From positions 1 through 49,124 of the forward strand of contig NZ_JAHLEC010000023.1 in assembly GCF_018861705.1 (NCBI RefSeq): a DNA stretch of 49,124 nt, in the 5' to 3' direction. The DNA comes from Clostridium psychrophilum (lineage in GTDB: Bacteria > Bacillota > Clostridia > Clostridiales > Clostridiaceae). The notes under the pieces were generated by a model, which saw nothing but the letters and a program-made list of their open reading frames with translations, did no database searches and had not been told where the DNA came from. Position 1 is the stretch's first letter; every line of letters starts with the position of its first letter. The translations under genes were made by a program, and so were the position numbers. Shown in pieces: positions 35,828 to 48,141 of this stretch.

Positions 35828-38800
35828 TTAAAAAAACGATAACTGATTTGTATCAGGAAGATCCTTTAAACACCCATGATTATCTAGTGATTCTATAACT
35901 GTCTTAGAAACTTTGCATCGAATTCTCAAATCTTCTTTGGATATAAACTCTCCTTCATCCCTTAACAGAACTATACTTTTAGCAGCGTTTTCTCCTACAC
36001 CTTCAAGGGCACTAAATGGAGGTCTTATTGAATCTTCTTCAATTGTAAATTTAACAGCTTCTGACTTATAAAGATCTACATTCAATAGTTTTATTCCTCT
36101 TTTATACATTTCAAAAGATAATTCAAGCGCTGTGAGAAGACCTTTTTCTTTCATTCCAATATCTTTACCCATAGCTGATAATTCATCCATTTTTGCTTTT
36201 ATAGCTCCTTCACCTTTTACAATCAGATTTGCATCAAAATCATTCGCTCTTATAGTAAAAAAAGTAGCATAATATTCCTTTGGATAATAAACCTTATAAT
36301 ATGCTATTCTAATAGCCATCATTACATATGCTACTGCATGGCCCTTAGGAAACATGTATTTTATTTTTTTACATGAGCCTATATACCAATCTGGGACGTC
36401 ATGCTCTTTCATTACTTTCTCATGTTCTTCTGAAAGTCCTTTACCTTTTCTTACTTTCTCCATGATAGTAAAAGCAGTTTTCGGTGGCAAATCTTTATGT
36501 AATAGATAAACCATTATATCATCTCTTGTTGAAATGCAATCTTTAAGTGTTGTAAAACCTTCTTTAATATAATATTGTGCATTGTTAATCCATACATCCG
36601 TACCATGAGATAACCCAGAAATCCTAACTAAGTCAGAAAAAGATTTAGGTCTCGTATCTAAAAGCATTTGCCTAACAAATTTTGTACCAAATTCTGGTAC
36701 GCCATAACTTCCTACTTCACAATCCAATTCTTTAGCAGTAAGTCCTAATGCCTCTGGGGACGTAAATAAGCTAATAACCTTAGGATCCGATAATGGAATA
36801 GTTAGAGGATCAAGTCCTGTTAAATCTTGAAGCATTTTTAGCATTGTGGGATCATCATGGCCAAGAATATCAAGCTTTAATAACCTGCCACTTATGGAAT
36901 GATAATCAAAATGTGTTGTTATAATATCTGAATTTGGGTCATCCGCTGGGTGCTGTATTGGGCAAAAATTATATATCTCATTGTCACTTGGAACAACCAT
37001 TATTCCACCTGGATGTTGCCCAGAAGTTCTCTTAACACCAGTACACCCTTGTACAAGCCGCTCTATTTCAGCTTGAGGTACCATGATATCTTTTTCACCC
37101 AAATATTTTTTTACATAACCATAAGCAGTTTTCTCAGCAATGGTTCCAATGGTTCCCGCCTTAAAAGTATGACCCTTACCAAATAGTACCTCTGTATACC
37201 TGTGTATGTCTGCTTGATTGTCTCCTGAAAAGTTCAAATCTATATCTGGTTCTTTATCTCCTTCAAATCCTAAAAAAGTTTCAAATGGAATATCAAAACC
37301 ATCTTTTTTATATAAAGTACCACAATCAGGGCAATTTTTATCAGGTAAATCAGCACCTGAACCAATAGATCCATCTAAAATAAATTCACTTTTTTTGCAA
37401 TTTGGACATATATAATGAGGCGGAAGTCCATTTACTTCAGTTATATTAGACATATTAGCTGCAAAAGAAGATCCAACTGAACCTCTCGATCCTACTAAAT
37501 AGCCATCAGCAAGTGACTTTGCTACTAATTTTTCAGCTATTAAGTAAAGCACTGCATATCCATGACCTATAATAGAGTTTAATTCCTTATCCAATCTTTT
37601 CTTAACTATCTCAGGTAATGGGTCTCCATATATAGAATGAACTTTATCTGAGGTCATCTTCCTGATGTCCTCTTCAGCCCCTGGTATTGTAGGCGTAAAA
37701 GTTCCATCTGGTATTGGTTTTATAACTTCTATAATTTCAGCGATTTTATTTGGATTATAAATTACAACTTCTCTGCACTTTTTTTCACCTAAATATGAAA
37801 ATTCTTTTAACATCTCATTCGTAGTTTTAAAATATAGTGGAGGTTGGTCATCTGCATCTGAAAACCCTTTTCCAGCCATTAAAATTCTTCGAAAGACTTC
37901 ATCAGAAGGCTCTAAAAAATGTACATCTCCTGTTGCTACCACTGGCAAATTGTTTTTTTCTCCAATTGAACATATCTTTCTATTAATGTCCATTAATTCA
38001 TTTTCATCTTTCACTGTACCATTTTTAATCATAAACTTATTATTTAAAAGGGGTTGTATTTCTAAGTAATCATAAAATTCTACTATTTTTTTCATATCTT
38101 CTTCAGATTTTCCTTGTAATACTTCCTTGTATACTTGTCCAGCTTCACATGCCGATCCTACTATAAGACCCTCTCTATACTCTTTAATTACAGTTTTAGG
38201 AAGTCTAGGCCGTCTATGAAAATATTCCAAATTTGATTTTGAAATAAGCTTATAAAGATTCTTAAGACCAATCATATTTTTAACCAATATAATTACATGA
38301 TAAGTATTAGCCTTCTTTATATTGAAATCGCCTAAAAATTCTTTGTTCAAAGTTTCTAAGTCTAAAATGTTCTTTTCTTTAAGTAAATCAAAACATTGTA
38401 ATAATATTTCTGCAGTAGCTTTAGCATCATCGGCCGCTCTATGATGATTTTCAAGTGATATTCCCAAATGTTTTGCTACGTTATTTAACTTAAATGTTTT
38501 AATATCTTTGAACAAAAATTTAACTAAAGGAATTGTGTCCATAATTGGATTTTCAAACTTCATATTTAACCGATGTGAATTTTTTTTGATAAAAGCTGTA
38601 TCAAAACCAGCATTGTGGGCCACAACCACACTATTTTTTGCAAATTCTAAAAACTTAGGAAGTATTTCTTTAATAGATGCTGCATCCGAAACAGTGTCAT
38701 TTGTAATTCCAGTTAACTCTACAATTTTATAAGGTATGTCTATTCCAGGATTTACAAATTCATTAAATCTATCAACTACTTTTCCACCCTCAATTTTTAT

Positions 38801-40156
38801 TGCACCAATTTGAATAATGCTGTCATTTTCACTTGAAAGACCAGTTGTTTCTATATCAAAAACTACATAGCAATCATCTAAACTTTCTTTTTTATTATTA
38901 ATGACAATTGGAACTCCATCATCGACTAAATACCCCTCTACACCATATAAAATTTTAATTTTATACTTTTTAGCAGCATCCATAGCTTCCGGGAAAGCTT
39001 GTACTACACCATGGTCAGTTATTGCAACAGCAGCGTGTCCCCATTTAGCAGCTCTTTCAACAAGCTTAGTTGTAGGACTCATCCCATCCATAGCACTCAT
39101 TTGTGTGTGCAAATGAAGCTCAACTCTTTTCTCCTGTGAGGTATCCATTCTTTCTATTTTTTTAAGTTTTACTATATCTCTTGCCATTACAACAACTTCT
39201 TTTGCATAAGTATCAAAACTAGCTTCTCCACGTACCTTGCAAAACAGTCCTACTTTAACTTCATCCATTATTTTTTCAACATCTTTTGGCTTTGGAAAAC
39301 ATTTAACTGTTATTGAACTCGAATAATCTGTAATAAAAAATGTAATTATTATTCTACCAGTTTTCGTTTCAATTATATTTACCTTGAATATATCTCCACT
39401 TGTACATATTATTCCAGAAGTTTCATTAATATCCTTTATTTCTGTGATTTCATCATTTATGTTTCTTCCCATTATGGTATTTGCATCAGCTTTTTCACCT
39501 TTTTTATAACCTGGTCTACTATATTTATTTGATGCATACCCGTTGCTCTCTTTATTTTTATTTTTGGGTTTGTCTTTATTTTCGATATTAATATTTTTTA
39601 TTATTTCCTTTACTATAGTTTCATTTTCCTTTTCTTTCTTTTCAAAATAATTTTCTTTTGAAAGTTTACTGTTATGTTCTAATTTAACTATAGTATTAAC
39701 TCCAAACATATCATTTATGGTGTTTTTTAAAAGCGTTTCTATGTTCTTGTCCCTCAAGATTTTGCACATAAAATCATTGCCACACTGAATTTTAAGGGTA
39801 CCTTTTTCAATTATTCTAGAAGATTTAAGCAAACTATCCTTGCTTGATGGTTGTGAAGTAGCTATAACATTTACAACATCTAACCAATATTTGTCTTTTA
39901 CATCCTCTAAAGTAGCATCTGACACATCTCGATAGCAAATTAGTTGTATATCCTTAAATTTACATAATCGTTTTAAAATAATCTTTTTAATTAATATCTT
40001 TTTATTATCATCTATGTCTTCAAGAGATTTAATTAATACCCTTAATTTATTGCTTTTTTTAAGGTATTGAACTCTCAATACCTTAATATCATCTACTAAT
40101 GATTCTTCATTTAAATTGAAATCATTTTTAAGCATTTCAGCTAGACTGACATTCAT
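35828..40156 (-). CDS. polC: DNA polymerase III alpha subunit, PolC type
   Basis: A 1442-residue replicative polymerase of low-GC Gram-positives. N-terminal domains (1-230) are followed by an OB fold (about 240-330). The PHP domain (HLHTQMS at 348-354) is interrupted by a DEDDh proofreading exonuclease (about 425-600, with FDIETTGL and catalytic D434 and E436). Zinc-finger pairs CPNC and CPDC follow. The palm has DIDLNFSGD and [14 protein letters not shown]. The C-terminus is the tau-binding part. Length fits PolC. It lies 23 bases after ispG and ends the dxr-rseP-ispG-polC block. Confidence 0.98.
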   Translation of the reverse strand: MNVSLAEMLKNDFNLNEESLVDDIKVLRVQYLKKSNKLRVLIKSLEDIDDNKKILIKKIILKRLCKFKDIQLICYRDVSDATLEDVKDKYWLDVVNVIATSQPSSKDSLLKSSRIIEKGTLKIQCGNDFMCKILRDKNIETLLKNTINDMFGVNTIVKLEHNSKLSKENYFEKKEKENETIVKEIIKNINIENKDKPKNKNKESNGYASNKYSRPGYKKGEKADANTIMGRNINDEITEIKDINETSGIICTSGDIFKVNIIETKTGRIIITFFITDYSSSITVKCFPKPKDVEKIMDEVKVGLFCKVRGEASFDTYAKEVVVMARDIVKLKKIERMDTSQEKRVELHLHTQMSAMDGMSPTTKLVERAAKWGHAAVAITDHGVVQAFPEAMDAAKKYKIKILYGVEGYLVDDGVPIVINNKKESLDDCYVVFDIETTGLSSENDSIIQIGAIKIEGGKVVDRFNEFVNPGIDIPYKIVELTGITNDTVSDAASIKEILPKFLEFAKNSVVVAHNAGFDTAFIKKNSHRLNMKFENPIMDTIPLVKFLFKDIKTFKLNNVAKHLGISLENHHRAADDAKATAEILLQCFDLLKEKNILDLETLNKEFLGDFNIKKANTYHVIILVKNMIGLKNLYKLISKSNLEYFHRRPRLPKTVIKEYREGLIVGSACEAGQVYKEVLQGKSEEDMKKIVEFYDYLEIQPLLNNKFMIKNGTVKDENELMDINRKICSIGEKNNLPVVATGDVHFLEPSDEVFRRILMAGKGFSDADDQPPLYFKTTNEMLKEFSYLGEKKCREVVIYNPNKIAEIIEVIKPIPDGTFTPTIPGAEEDIRKMTSDKVHSIYGDPLPEIVKKRLDKELNSIIGHGYAVLYLIAEKLVAKSLADGYLVGSRGSVGSSFAANMSNITEVNGLPPHYICPNCKKSEFILDGSIGSGADLPDKNCPDCGTLYKKDGFDIPFETFLGFEGDKEPDIDLNFSGDNQADIHRYTEVLFGKGHTFKAGTIGTIAEKTAYGYVKKYLGEKDIMVPQAEIERLVQGCTGVKRTSGQHPGGIMVVPSDNEIYNFCPIQHPADDPNSDIITTHFDYHSISGRLLKLDILGHDDPTMLKMLQDLTGLDPLTIPLSDPKVISLFTSPEALGLTAKELDCEVGSYGVPEFGTKFVRQMLLDTRPKSFSDLVRISGLSHGTDVWINNAQYYIKEGFTTLKDCISTRDDIMVYLLHKDLPPKTAFTIMEKVRKGKGLSEEHEKVMKEHDVPDWYIGSCKKIKYMFPKGHAVAYVMMAIRIAYYKVYYPKEYYATFFTIRANDFDANLIVKGEGAIKAKMDELSAMGKDIGMKEKGLLTALELSFEMYKRGIKLLNVDLYKSEAVKFTIEEDSIRPPFSALEGVGENAAKSIVLLRDEGEFISKEDLRIRCKVSKTVIESLDNHGCLKDLPDTNQLSFF

Positions 40157-40179
40157 TAGTATTCCTCCTGGTAAGACCT

Positions 40180-41238
40180 TTATAGTTTATTTATCTCGTG
40201 AATAAGTTCTTCAACTAAATCTTCTTCCTTAACAGTCTTAATTATTTCACCTTTTTTAAATATGAGTCCAACCCCATTTCCTCCAGCAATGCCAATATCA
40301 GCTTCTTTTGCCTCTCCAGGACCATTAACTGTGCACCCCATTATTGCAATCTTTATATTCTTAGTACATAATTTCAATCTTTCTTCAACTTCATTCGCTA
40401 TTTTTATAAGATCAATTTGAGTTCTTCCACAAGTTGGACAGGATACAAATTTAATTCCATCATCTATATAACCTAACGATTTTAAAATTTCTCTGCCAAC
40501 TTTAACCTCATCTACTACATCCCCAGTTAATGATACCCTTATAGTGTCTCCGATGCCTTCAGCTAAAAGTGATCCAATACCTATGCTTGATTTTATTGTT
40601 CCTCTCCATGTAGTACCAGCCTCAGTAACCCCTAGGTGTAGTGGATAATCAACTTTTCCCGATAGTATTTTATAACTTTCAATCATCATAACTACATCTG
40701 AAGATTTTATAGAAATAACTATATCATAAAAATTTAAATCTTCAAGTATTTTAACATGCCTCAATGCGCTTTCTACTAAAGCCTGCGCACAGACATATCC
40801 GTACTTTTGAAGGATATCTTTTTCTAGTGATCCTGAATTAACACCAATTCTTATAGGTATACCTTTCTCTTTAGCTGCATCTGCCACTAATTTTATTCTA
40901 TCTATACTTCCAATATTGCCTGGGTTAATCCTTAATTTTGATACCCCATTCTCAATAGATTTTAAAGCTAGCCTATAATCAAAATGAACATCTGCCACAA
41001 GTGGTATGTTAATTCCTTTCATGATACCTTTAATAGCCTCTGCTGCTACCATATCAGGCACAGCACAACGTACAATATCGCATCCTTCCTTTTCAAGCTT
41101 AAGGATTTGTTTTATTGTAGCCTCTACGTCTCTTGTATCTGTGTTTGTCATTGATTGCACTGCTATCTTAGAATCTCCACCTATATAGATATTTCCAATC
41201 TTTATCTTCTTTGTTTGTTTTGCTCTAATAACCTTCAT
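40180..41238 (-). CDS. ispG: 4-hydroxy-3-methylbut-2-en-1-yl diphosphate synthase
   Basis: A 352-residue IspG (GcpE) that reduces MEcPP to HMBPP in the MEP pathway using a [4Fe-4S] cluster. A TIM-barrel part holds [16 protein letters not shown] and [11 protein letters not shown]-type motifs ([12 protein letters not shown]). The C-terminal cluster domain has [11 protein letters not shown] and [12 protein letters not shown], with the cysteine ligands. The start at 41238 is preferred: AGGAG is nine bases upstream, while the ATG at 41247 abuts that site. Confidence 0.97.
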   Translation of the reverse strand: MKVIRAKQTKKIKIGNIYIGGDSKIAVQSMTNTDTRDVEATIKQILKLEKEGCDIVRCAVPDMVAAEAIKGIMKGINIPLVADVHFDYRLALKSIENGVSKLRINPGNIGSIDRIKLVADAAKEKGIPIRIGVNSGSLEKDILQKYGYVCAQALVESALRHVKILEDLNFYDIVISIKSSDVVMMIESYKILSGKVDYPLHLGVTEAGTTWRGTIKSSIGIGSLLAEGIGDTIRVSLTGDVVDEVKVGREILKSLGYIDDGIKFVSCPTCGRTQIDLIKIANEVEERLKLCTKNIKIAIMGCTVNGPGEAKEADIGIAGGNGVGLIFKKGEIIKTVKEEDLVEELIHEINKL

Positions 41239-41250
41239 ATACTTCATCTC

Positions 41251-42300
41251 CTAGAATTTTAACGGACTAACTATATCCTTAACAACTACTAACACCATTA
41301 ATGCCATTAAAATCATAAATCCAATATAATTTATAACACCAACTTTATTGTCATCTAATTTTTTACCCGTTATTATTTCGAATAATAACATAAAAATCCA
41401 TCCTCCATCTAAAGCTGGAAAAGGTATTATATTGAATATTCCTAGTTGTACACTCATTAACGCCGTAAAATACATTAAAGTTGTAAAACCAGCTTGTGCA
41501 GACATTGTTGAAATTCTTATTATGCTTATTGGTCCTCCTACGTCATTAGCAGAAAATTTTCCGTGGAATATAGTACCGAAAAATCCAAAGGTTTGTTTTG
41601 CAGTACTAATAGTTTGATCAAAGCCATAATTTATAGATTCACCTAAGTTCAACTTTTTCTCTACACCAGAAACCCCAATTCCAATTTTATATCTATTTTC
41701 TTTTACATCTTTAATAGGTTTAAGCGAAAATTTCTTAAGTTTCGAGTCTCTAACAACCTCAATGTTCATATTTCCACCTTTAGCAACATAAATTTCGTTT
41801 AAAAATTCATCCCATCTATCTATATTAACCTTATTAACCTTAGTAATTTCATCACCAGTTTGTAATCCAGCTTTCATTGCAGGACTATTGGGCAGTACTT
41901 GCCCTACTATTGGTAATATATATCCCTTTGCGGCACCTACGAAAATAAATAATACAACTGCTAGTATTAAATTCATAATTGCACCAGCAGAAACTATGCT
42001 AAGTTTTTGAAGCGGTGTTTTGCTCGTAAACGATCTTGGATCTGCACTTGATTCCTCTTCACCCTCCATTTTAACATAACCACCAATAGGAAATGCTTTA
42101 ATTAAATATTCCGTTTCTTTTCCTTTAATTCCAAAAAGCTTAGGCCCCATACCTAAAGAAAATTCGCTTACCTTTACTCCATTTAATTTGCATAACATAA
42201 AATGGCCTAGTTCATGTATTATAACCAAAAGACTAAATGCTAATATAGCCATAATAATATATGGAATGTTTACTATAATGCTTGTAAGACTATTAAACAT
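41251..42300 (-). CDS. rseP: RIP zinc metalloprotease RseP
   Basis: A 349-residue site-2 intramembrane protease. The zinc motif HELGH (H29, E30, H33) lies in the first transmembrane segment, and the third ligand in ALDGGWIF near residue 293. A single PDZ domain (about 125-200, SPAMKAGLQTGDEITKVN) lies between. Relatives cut anti-sigma factors and lipoprotein remnants; the substrate here is unknown. It sits between dxr and ispG, its usual place. Ribosome site GGGAGG. Confidence 0.94.
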   Translation of the reverse strand: MFNSLTSIIVNIPYIIMAILAFSLLVIIHELGHFMLCKLNGVKVSEFSLGMGPKLFGIKGKETEYLIKAFPIGGYVKMEGEEESSADPRSFTSKTPLQKLSIVSAGAIMNLILAVVLFIFVGAAKGYILPIVGQVLPNSPAMKAGLQTGDEITKVNKVNIDRWDEFLNEIYVAKGGNMNIEVVRDSKLKKFSLKPIKDVKENRYKIGIGVSGVEKKLNLGESINYGFDQTISTAKQTFGFFGTIFHGKFSANDVGGPISIIRISTMSAQAGFTTLMYFTALMSVQLGIFNIIPFPALDGGWIFMLLFEIITGKKLDDNKVGVINYIGFMILMALMVLVVVKDIVSPLKF

Positions 42301-42314
42301 AACAATTTTCCTCC

Positions 42315-43475
42315 CTATTTTTTATCATAACTATTTTTTACATATTCTTTAACCATTAAGTCAATTGCTAAAATTTCTTCTAAATTTGGATTAGCATTGT
42401 GTTCGAATTTACCCATACATTCTTCTACAATATCCTCTATTTGAAGATATTTGATTTTGTAGTCTAAAAAAAGTTCAACAGCTGCTTCATTCGCTGAATT
42501 CATAATAGCAGGCATATTTCCGCCCATTTTTCCTGCCATAAATGCTAATTTAAGACATTTGAACGTATTCATATCCGGTTTATCAAAAGTCAAATTACCC
42601 ATATTATAAAAATCTAGTTCTTTAATAACAGTTTTAATTCTTTGGGGATAGTTTATAGCATACTGAATGGGGAGTCTCATGTCAGTAGAACTCATCTGTG
42701 CTATTACACTCCCATCTATATACTCAACCATAGAATGTATTATACTTTGGGGATGAACTACCACCTGAATATTTTCATAATCAATGCCAAACAACCAATG
42801 TGCCTCTATAACTTCTAGTCCTTTATTCATAAGTGTTGATGAATCAACTGATATCTTTTTACCCATATTCCATTTAGGGTGTTTAATAGCCTCTTCAGGT
42901 TTTATGTCTATTAGTTGTTGTCTGCATTTGCCTCTAAATGGGCCACCTGATGCAGTTATTATTAATTTGTTAACTGTTTCTAATTTATTACCTTGTAAAC
43001 ATTGAAAAATAGCACCATGTTCTGAATCAACAGGTAAAATATTTACATGATGTTCTCTAGCCGCATCAATAACTAGTTTACCTGCTGCAACTAGTGTTTC
43101 TTTATTCGCTAAAGCAATATCTTTTCCTGCATTAATAGCTTTCATAGTAGGAACCAAACCTATCATACCTACAACTGAAGTTACAACAATATCAACTTCC
43201 GGTATTGTGCTTATATAATTTAATCCATCTAACCCCTGCAAAATTTCAATTGTATATTTTTTTGAGCTACAATATTTTTTAAGCTTTATTGAAGCACCCA
43301 TATCCATCATTGCAACATATTTTGGATTAAATTCATCAATTATTGGTATGATTTTTTCCCAATTAATATTAGCGGATATGCCAACAATAGTAAAATTATC
43401 AATATCTTTTCGAATAACATCTAAAGTTTGAGTTCCTATGGACCCAGTAGCTCCTAAAATAGTAAGTTTCTTCAC
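42315..43475 (-). CDS. dxr: 1-deoxy-D-xylulose-5-phosphate reductoisomerase
   Basis: A 386-residue enzyme that makes MEP from DXP with NADPH, the first committed MEP-pathway step. The NADPH-binding LTILGATGSIGTQTLDV is at the N-terminus. The metal-binding acidic residues lie in LPVDSEHGAIFQ, and VDSSTLMNKGLEVIEAHWLF and ANEAAVELFL are conserved. The start is GTG 43475 with GGAGAG six bases upstream, giving MKKLTILGATGSIG as in relatives; an ATG at 43493 is too early. Confidence 0.97.
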   Translation of the reverse strand: MKKLTILGATGSIGTQTLDVIRKDIDNFTIVGISANINWEKIIPIIDEFNPKYVAMMDMGASIKLKKYCSSKKYTIEILQGLDGLNYISTIPEVDIVVTSVVGMIGLVPTMKAINAGKDIALANKETLVAAGKLVIDAAREHHVNILPVDSEHGAIFQCLQGNKLETVNKLIITASGGPFRGKCRQQLIDIKPEEAIKHPKWNMGKKISVDSSTLMNKGLEVIEAHWLFGIDYENIQVVVHPQSIIHSMVEYIDGSVIAQMSSTDMRLPIQYAINYPQRIKTVIKELDFYNMGNLTFDKPDMNTFKCLKLAFMAGKMGGNMPAIMNSANEAAVELFLDYKIKYLQIEDIVEECMGKFEHNANPNLEEILAIDLMVKEYVKNSYDKK

Positions 43476-43493
43476 GTATATCTCTCCATTCAT

Positions 43494-44045
43494 TTAAAAC
43501 TATGTTTTATAATTTATATGTTAATAAAATTAGTATTACTACAAAATAGCTTCACAAAGAATTATATCCAATAATACCATAAATTAACTTAATAATCATA
43601 ATATATTTTTCGAATTTAAATGCCTAATAAAGTTTTATAATAATAAACAGAGCAAGATTATTATTCATTTCTACATTTTATTTAAACCTTTCACTCACAT
43701 TTATTAATAATTTTTTTAGTTACTAATTCTTCTACAGAATATAATATATCATATTTGTATATTAAAATAAAGCAAGTAATACTATCGGTGATTATATAGC
43801 TATATTATTAAATTTAGAATGTTATTTTATATTAAATTCAATATTAATATTATTATATTCAATAATTAATACATATATTAGTACATAATATGATTTAATC
43901 ATTGCTTCAAATTACTTTATCTAACAATAAAATCATATATTGTCATGAATGCCAATCTACAATTGATTGTTTTATTTACATTCTACACAATATATGATTT
44001 TTTACCCCACATATTATAAATAAGTTTATTGTTTTTTTATCTTAA
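43494..44045. other. 552-base gene-free gap between cdsA and dxr
   Basis: It is extremely AT-rich. A multi-stem inverted repeat at 43930-44000 probably terminates cdsA. No open frame with a ribosome site is visible on either strand. No confident promoter for dxr was found; a weak TATATT-containing candidate lies near 43745. In most clostridia cdsA and dxr lie close together. Confidence 0.6.
43930..44000 (-). terminator. Multi-stem hairpin after cdsA
   Basis: An outer stem AAATCATATATTGT/ACAATATATGATTT (43930-43943, 43987-44000) encloses GAATG/CATTC (43947-43951, 43979-43983) and CAATC/GATTG (43953-43957, 43965-43969). On the minus strand it is followed by TATTG, a weak T-run. It is a terminator or a structured RNA element. 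Confidence 0.6.
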
Positions 44046-44852
44046 TTATAATTTCATTATAAATGTAATATAATAAAATGCAACTACAGACACAAATAAA
44101 ATACTATCAAATCGGTCCAAAATTCCACCATGACCAGGTATAAGACTCGAGTAATCTTTGGCTCCAACAAATCGCTTTATTGATGACGCAATTAAATCTC
44201 CAAATTGTCCAAAAATACCGCAAAGTACACCAATTATAGAATAATGATATAACTTTATAGGCACACCATATCTTGATATAACATATCCATAAATTGTGCA
44301 TCCTATAATGCTCCCCAGGAGCCCACCAATTGATCCCTCAATTGTTTTGTTAGGGCTTACTTTAGGACATAGTTTATGCTTACCACCTTTTCCTAAAATT
44401 CTTCCACAATAGTAAGCTGCCGTATCACAACCCCATGAACAAATAAATATAATCCATACTAAGTATTCACCATAGCTTTTATTATTTATAAATACTATAA
44501 AACTAAAAAATACTGCTACATATAAAAATCCAAATATAGTAAGAGCAATATCTACGAAATTATAACTTGTATAAATAACAGGAATACATAATAATAATAA
44601 CGTTACTGCTATTAAAATATATATATTAAAACTTAATAAAAAATCATTGCCCATATTTAGATAATATACTATGCATAATATATATCCTACAATTCCAATA
44701 GGCTTATAATGTTTTTTTCTAGAAACCTTATAAAACTCATACATCCCCAGAAGTGAAAGCACCATAACAATATATTTTAAGTAATCTCCTCCTAAAAATA
44801 TAAATATTATTAATGGAGCTAAAACAAGTGCTCCTATATATCTATTATTCAT
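44046..44852 (-). CDS. cdsA: Phosphatidate cytidylyltransferase
   Basis: A 268-residue membrane enzyme that makes CDP-diacylglycerol from phosphatidic acid and CTP, the common phospholipid precursor used by pgsA in this window. Roughly seven or eight transmembrane segments are apparent. The C-terminal signature GQFGDLIASSIKRFVGAKDYSSLIPGHGGILDRFDS is present (key part: KDYSSLIPGHGGILDRFDS). It lies 11 bases after uppS, with ribosome site GGGGAG. Confidence 0.96.
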   Translation of the reverse strand: MNNRYIGALVLAPLIIFIFLGGDYLKYIVMVLSLLGMYEFYKVSRKKHYKPIGIVGYILCIVYYLNMGNDFLLSFNIYILIAVTLLLLCIPVIYTSYNFVDIALTIFGFLYVAVFFSFIVFINNKSYGEYLVWIIFICSWGCDTAAYYCGRILGKGGKHKLCPKVSPNKTIEGSIGGLLGSIIGCTIYGYVISRYGVPIKLYHYSIIGVLCGIFGQFGDLIASSIKRFVGAKDYSSLIPGHGGILDRFDSILFVSVVAFYYITFIMKL

Positions 44853-44863
44853 AATTTTCTCCC

Positions 44864-45631
44864 CTATTTAACCTTTCCAAATCTTCTATCTCTTTTTTGA
44901 TAATCTGATATTGCAAGTTTCAACTCTTTTTCATGAAAATCCGGCCAATTAATATTTGAAAACCAAAATTCAGAATATGCGCTCTGCCACAATAAAAAAT
45001 TACTTAATCGCAATTCTCCACTTGGTCTAATTATTAAATCTGGATCTGGCATATCTCTAGTATACATATAATTTGAAAATATATCCTCAGTTATTTTATC
45101 TTCTGATATTTTCCCACTATTTAAATCTAAACAAATTTCTTTTACAGCGTCTACTATTTCATTTCTTCCACCATAATTTAAAGCTAAATTTAAAGTTAAT
45201 CCCTTATTATTTCTTGTTTTTTCATAAGCATTGTCTAATTCGACTCTGCATATCTTTGGTAATTTAGATATATCGCCTATAGAATTAATTACAACATCAT
45301 TAGCATTTAATTCTTCAATCTCGCTTTTCAAGTAATCTACTAACAATTTCATTAAAGAATTGACTTCTTTTAAAGGCCTCTTCCAGTTTTCAGTTGAGAA
45401 TGCATATAGTGTTAAATATTCAACTCCCAATTTGTTTGATTCTTTTACAATTCTTCTAATTGCCTCTACACCTGCTTTATGCCCAAGCGCTCTGGGCAAA
45501 TTATGTTCTTTAGCCCATCTACCATTTCCATCCATTATTATTGCAATGTGTCTAGGTATTTTGGACATATCTAAATCATAATCATTACTTATTTCTTCAT
45601 TTTTTTTTAAAAAAGCGAATAATTTTTTCAA
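44864..45631 (-). CDS. uppS: Undecaprenyl diphosphate synthase
   Basis: A 255-residue cis-prenyltransferase that extends farnesyl diphosphate to the C55 carrier for peptidoglycan. The catalytic aspartate D34 is in IIMDGNGRWA, followed by LGHKAG, YAFSTENWKRP, and PDLIIRPSGELRLSNFLLWQ (shown in part: RPSGELRLSNFL). A lysine-rich 25-residue N-terminal extension precedes the core. The start is TTG at 45631 with GGAGGG upstream; an internal ATG at codon 22 is possible but has no site. Confidence 0.95.
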   Translation of the reverse strand: MKKLFAFLKKNEEISNDYDLDMSKIPRHIAIIMDGNGRWAKEHNLPRALGHKAGVEAIRRIVKESNKLGVEYLTLYAFSTENWKRPLKEVNSLMKLLVDYLKSEIEELNANDVVINSIGDISKLPKICRVELDNAYEKTRNNKGLTLNLALNYGGRNEIVDAVKEICLDLNSGKISEDKITEDIFSNYMYTRDMPDPDLIIRPSGELRLSNFLLWQSAYSEFWFSNINWPDFHEKELKLAISDYQKRDRRFGKVK

Positions 45632-45660
45632 TAAAATTCCCTCCTTTTTTCTAACTGCGT

Positions 45661-45710
45661 TATAATTTTAAATAGAACCTGCAGTTATGCAGGTTCTATT
45701 TAAAATTATA
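45661..45710 (-). terminator. frr-uppS intergenic terminator
   Basis: A 23-base-pair perfect stem (45661-45683 and 45688-45710) with a GTTA loop and AT-rich ends, directly after frr. Because uppS follows at once, it may attenuate rather than stop transcription. Confidence 0.85.
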
Positions 45711-45712
45711 TA

Positions 45713-46270
45713 CTAAACTGACATTATTTCTTTTTCCTTATTATCAATTAATTTATCTAACTCTTTAATAAATTTATCTGTTTCCTTTTGTGTAATGTTT
45801 TCAGCGTCTTTAGCTTCATCTTCAGTGATTTTGCTACTTTTTTTCAAGCCCTTAATTTTATCATTAGCATCTCGCCTTATAGATCTTACAGCTACTTTAG
45901 CTTCTTCTCCCGTTTTTTTCACTACTTTAATCAAGTTTTTTCTTGTTTCTTCAGTAAGTTCAGGAATAATTAGTCTAATAACTGATCCATCACTAGACGG
46001 ATTTAATCCTAAATCAGATTTCAATATAGCCTTTTCAATGTCCTTGACTGTAGATTTATCCCATGGCTGAATTAATAATACTCTAGGTTCAGGTGACGAA
46101 ATATTTGCTACTTGACTTAATGGTACAAGACTTCCATAACTTTCAACACGAATTCTATCTAGCATTGAAGAATTTGCTCTTCCTGCTTTCAAACTTGAAA
46201 GCTCATGTTTTAAAACAGTAATGGACTTATTCATTTTTTCATCAGCGATACTAATAATTTCTTTAATCAT
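45713..46270 (-). CDS. frr: Ribosome recycling factor
   Basis: A 185-residue RRF that splits post-termination ribosomes together with EF-G. The two-domain pattern is clear: SLKAGRANSSMLDRIRVESYG, RVLLIQPWDKS, IPELTEETRKNL and the helical end. Length is the family norm. It lies 23 bases after pyrH, ribosome site GGAGGA. Confidence 0.97.
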   Translation of the reverse strand: MIKEIISIADEKMNKSITVLKHELSSLKAGRANSSMLDRIRVESYGSLVPLSQVANISSPEPRVLLIQPWDKSTVKDIEKAILKSDLGLNPSSDGSVIRLIIPELTEETRKNLIKVVKKTGEEAKVAVRSIRRDANDKIKGLKKSSKITEDEAKDAENITQKETDKFIKELDKLIDNKEKEIMSV

Positions 46271-46293
46271 AGAATTTCCTCCATTTATAGTGA

Positions 46294-47095
<802 letters not shown>

Positions 47096-47100
47096 AATTA

Positions 47101-48021
47101 TTATTTGCCTTGAACTTGTCTTTGAACTTCTTCAGCAAAATTTTCTTCCTTCTTTTGTATTCCCTCTCCTCTTTCAAATCTTACATATCTTGTTACTTTT
47201 ATGTCAGCACCAAGTTTTTTGGATTCTTCTTGAAGATATTTTTTAATAGTATAGTCAGAATTTTTAACCCATATTTGTTCAAGCAAACAAACTTCTTTAA
47301 AATATTTGTTAACTCTACCCAAAACCATTTTTTCAACGATTTTTTCAGGTTTGCCTTCATTTATTGCTTGAATTCTATATATTTCTTTTTCTTTTTCTAA
47401 GGTTTCATTATCAACACAAGTATTGTCTAAGAATAAGGGACTAGCAGCTGCAATCTGCATTGCAATATCTTTAGCTACTTTAATTAACACATCATCCTGT
47501 TTTTCACAAGATAATTCTACTAAAACGCCTATTCTTCCACCAGCATGAACATAGCTTTGAACTATACCTTTTTCAATTGAAAACCTTTGAAATCTTCTTA
47601 CAGACATGTTCTCACCTAATTTTGCTATTAAAGCTGTAACAGCATCATTAATAGTCATAGCTGCATCAGCTATGTATTTTTCACTAACTAATTGCTCAAT
47701 AGTTGTAGAACTCGTTTGAACTGCTTGAATTGCTATGTTCTTTGCTAAAGTAATAAAATCTTCATTATCAGCTACAAAATCTGTTTCACAATTAACTTCA
47801 ACAACAGATCCAACTTTCATATTCTCTGAAATATATGTGCAGACTAATCCTTCTGCAGCTATCCTTCCAGATTTTTTAGCAGCAGCTGCTAAACCTTTTT
47901 CTCTTAAAAGTTCAACTGATTTTTCCATGTCACCATCCGTTTCACTAAGAGCTCTTTTACAGTTCATCATTCCGGCACCAGTTTTTTCTCTTAACTCTTT
48001 AACCATGCTTGCAGTAATCAT
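47101..48021 (-). CDS. tsf: Elongation factor Ts
   Basis: A 306-residue guanine-nucleotide exchange factor for EF-Tu. The UBA-like N-terminus has [19 protein letters not shown], followed by the core signature [12 protein letters not shown]. The dimerisation domain follows. Length fits clostridial EF-Ts. Ribosome site GGAGGA. It is cotranscribed with rpsB, 120 bases upstream. Confidence 0.97.
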   Translation of the reverse strand: MITASMVKELREKTGAGMMNCKRALSETDGDMEKSVELLREKGLAAAAKKSGRIAAEGLVCTYISENMKVGSVVEVNCETDFVADNEDFITLAKNIAIQAVQTSSTTIEQLVSEKYIADAAMTINDAVTALIAKLGENMSVRRFQRFSIEKGIVQSYVHAGGRIGVLVELSCEKQDDVLIKVAKDIAMQIAAASPLFLDNTCVDNETLEKEKEIYRIQAINEGKPEKIVEKMVLGRVNKYFKEVCLLEQIWVKNSDYTIKKYLQEESKKLGADIKVTRYVRFERGEGIQKKEENFAEEVQRQVQGK

Positions 48022-48141
48022 TATTATTTCCTCCTATTCCTATCTAACTTAAAAGGTAAATGAAAGAATTAACTTCCACCTACCCCTTAACTTTCCTACC
48101 AATAATCATCTTATTATTTAATTAGATAAATATAGTTACTA

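Noticed and set aside
44107-44301. 64-codon minus-strand open frame inside cdsA
   Set aside because: It lies in another frame of a clear cdsA and shows no family features.
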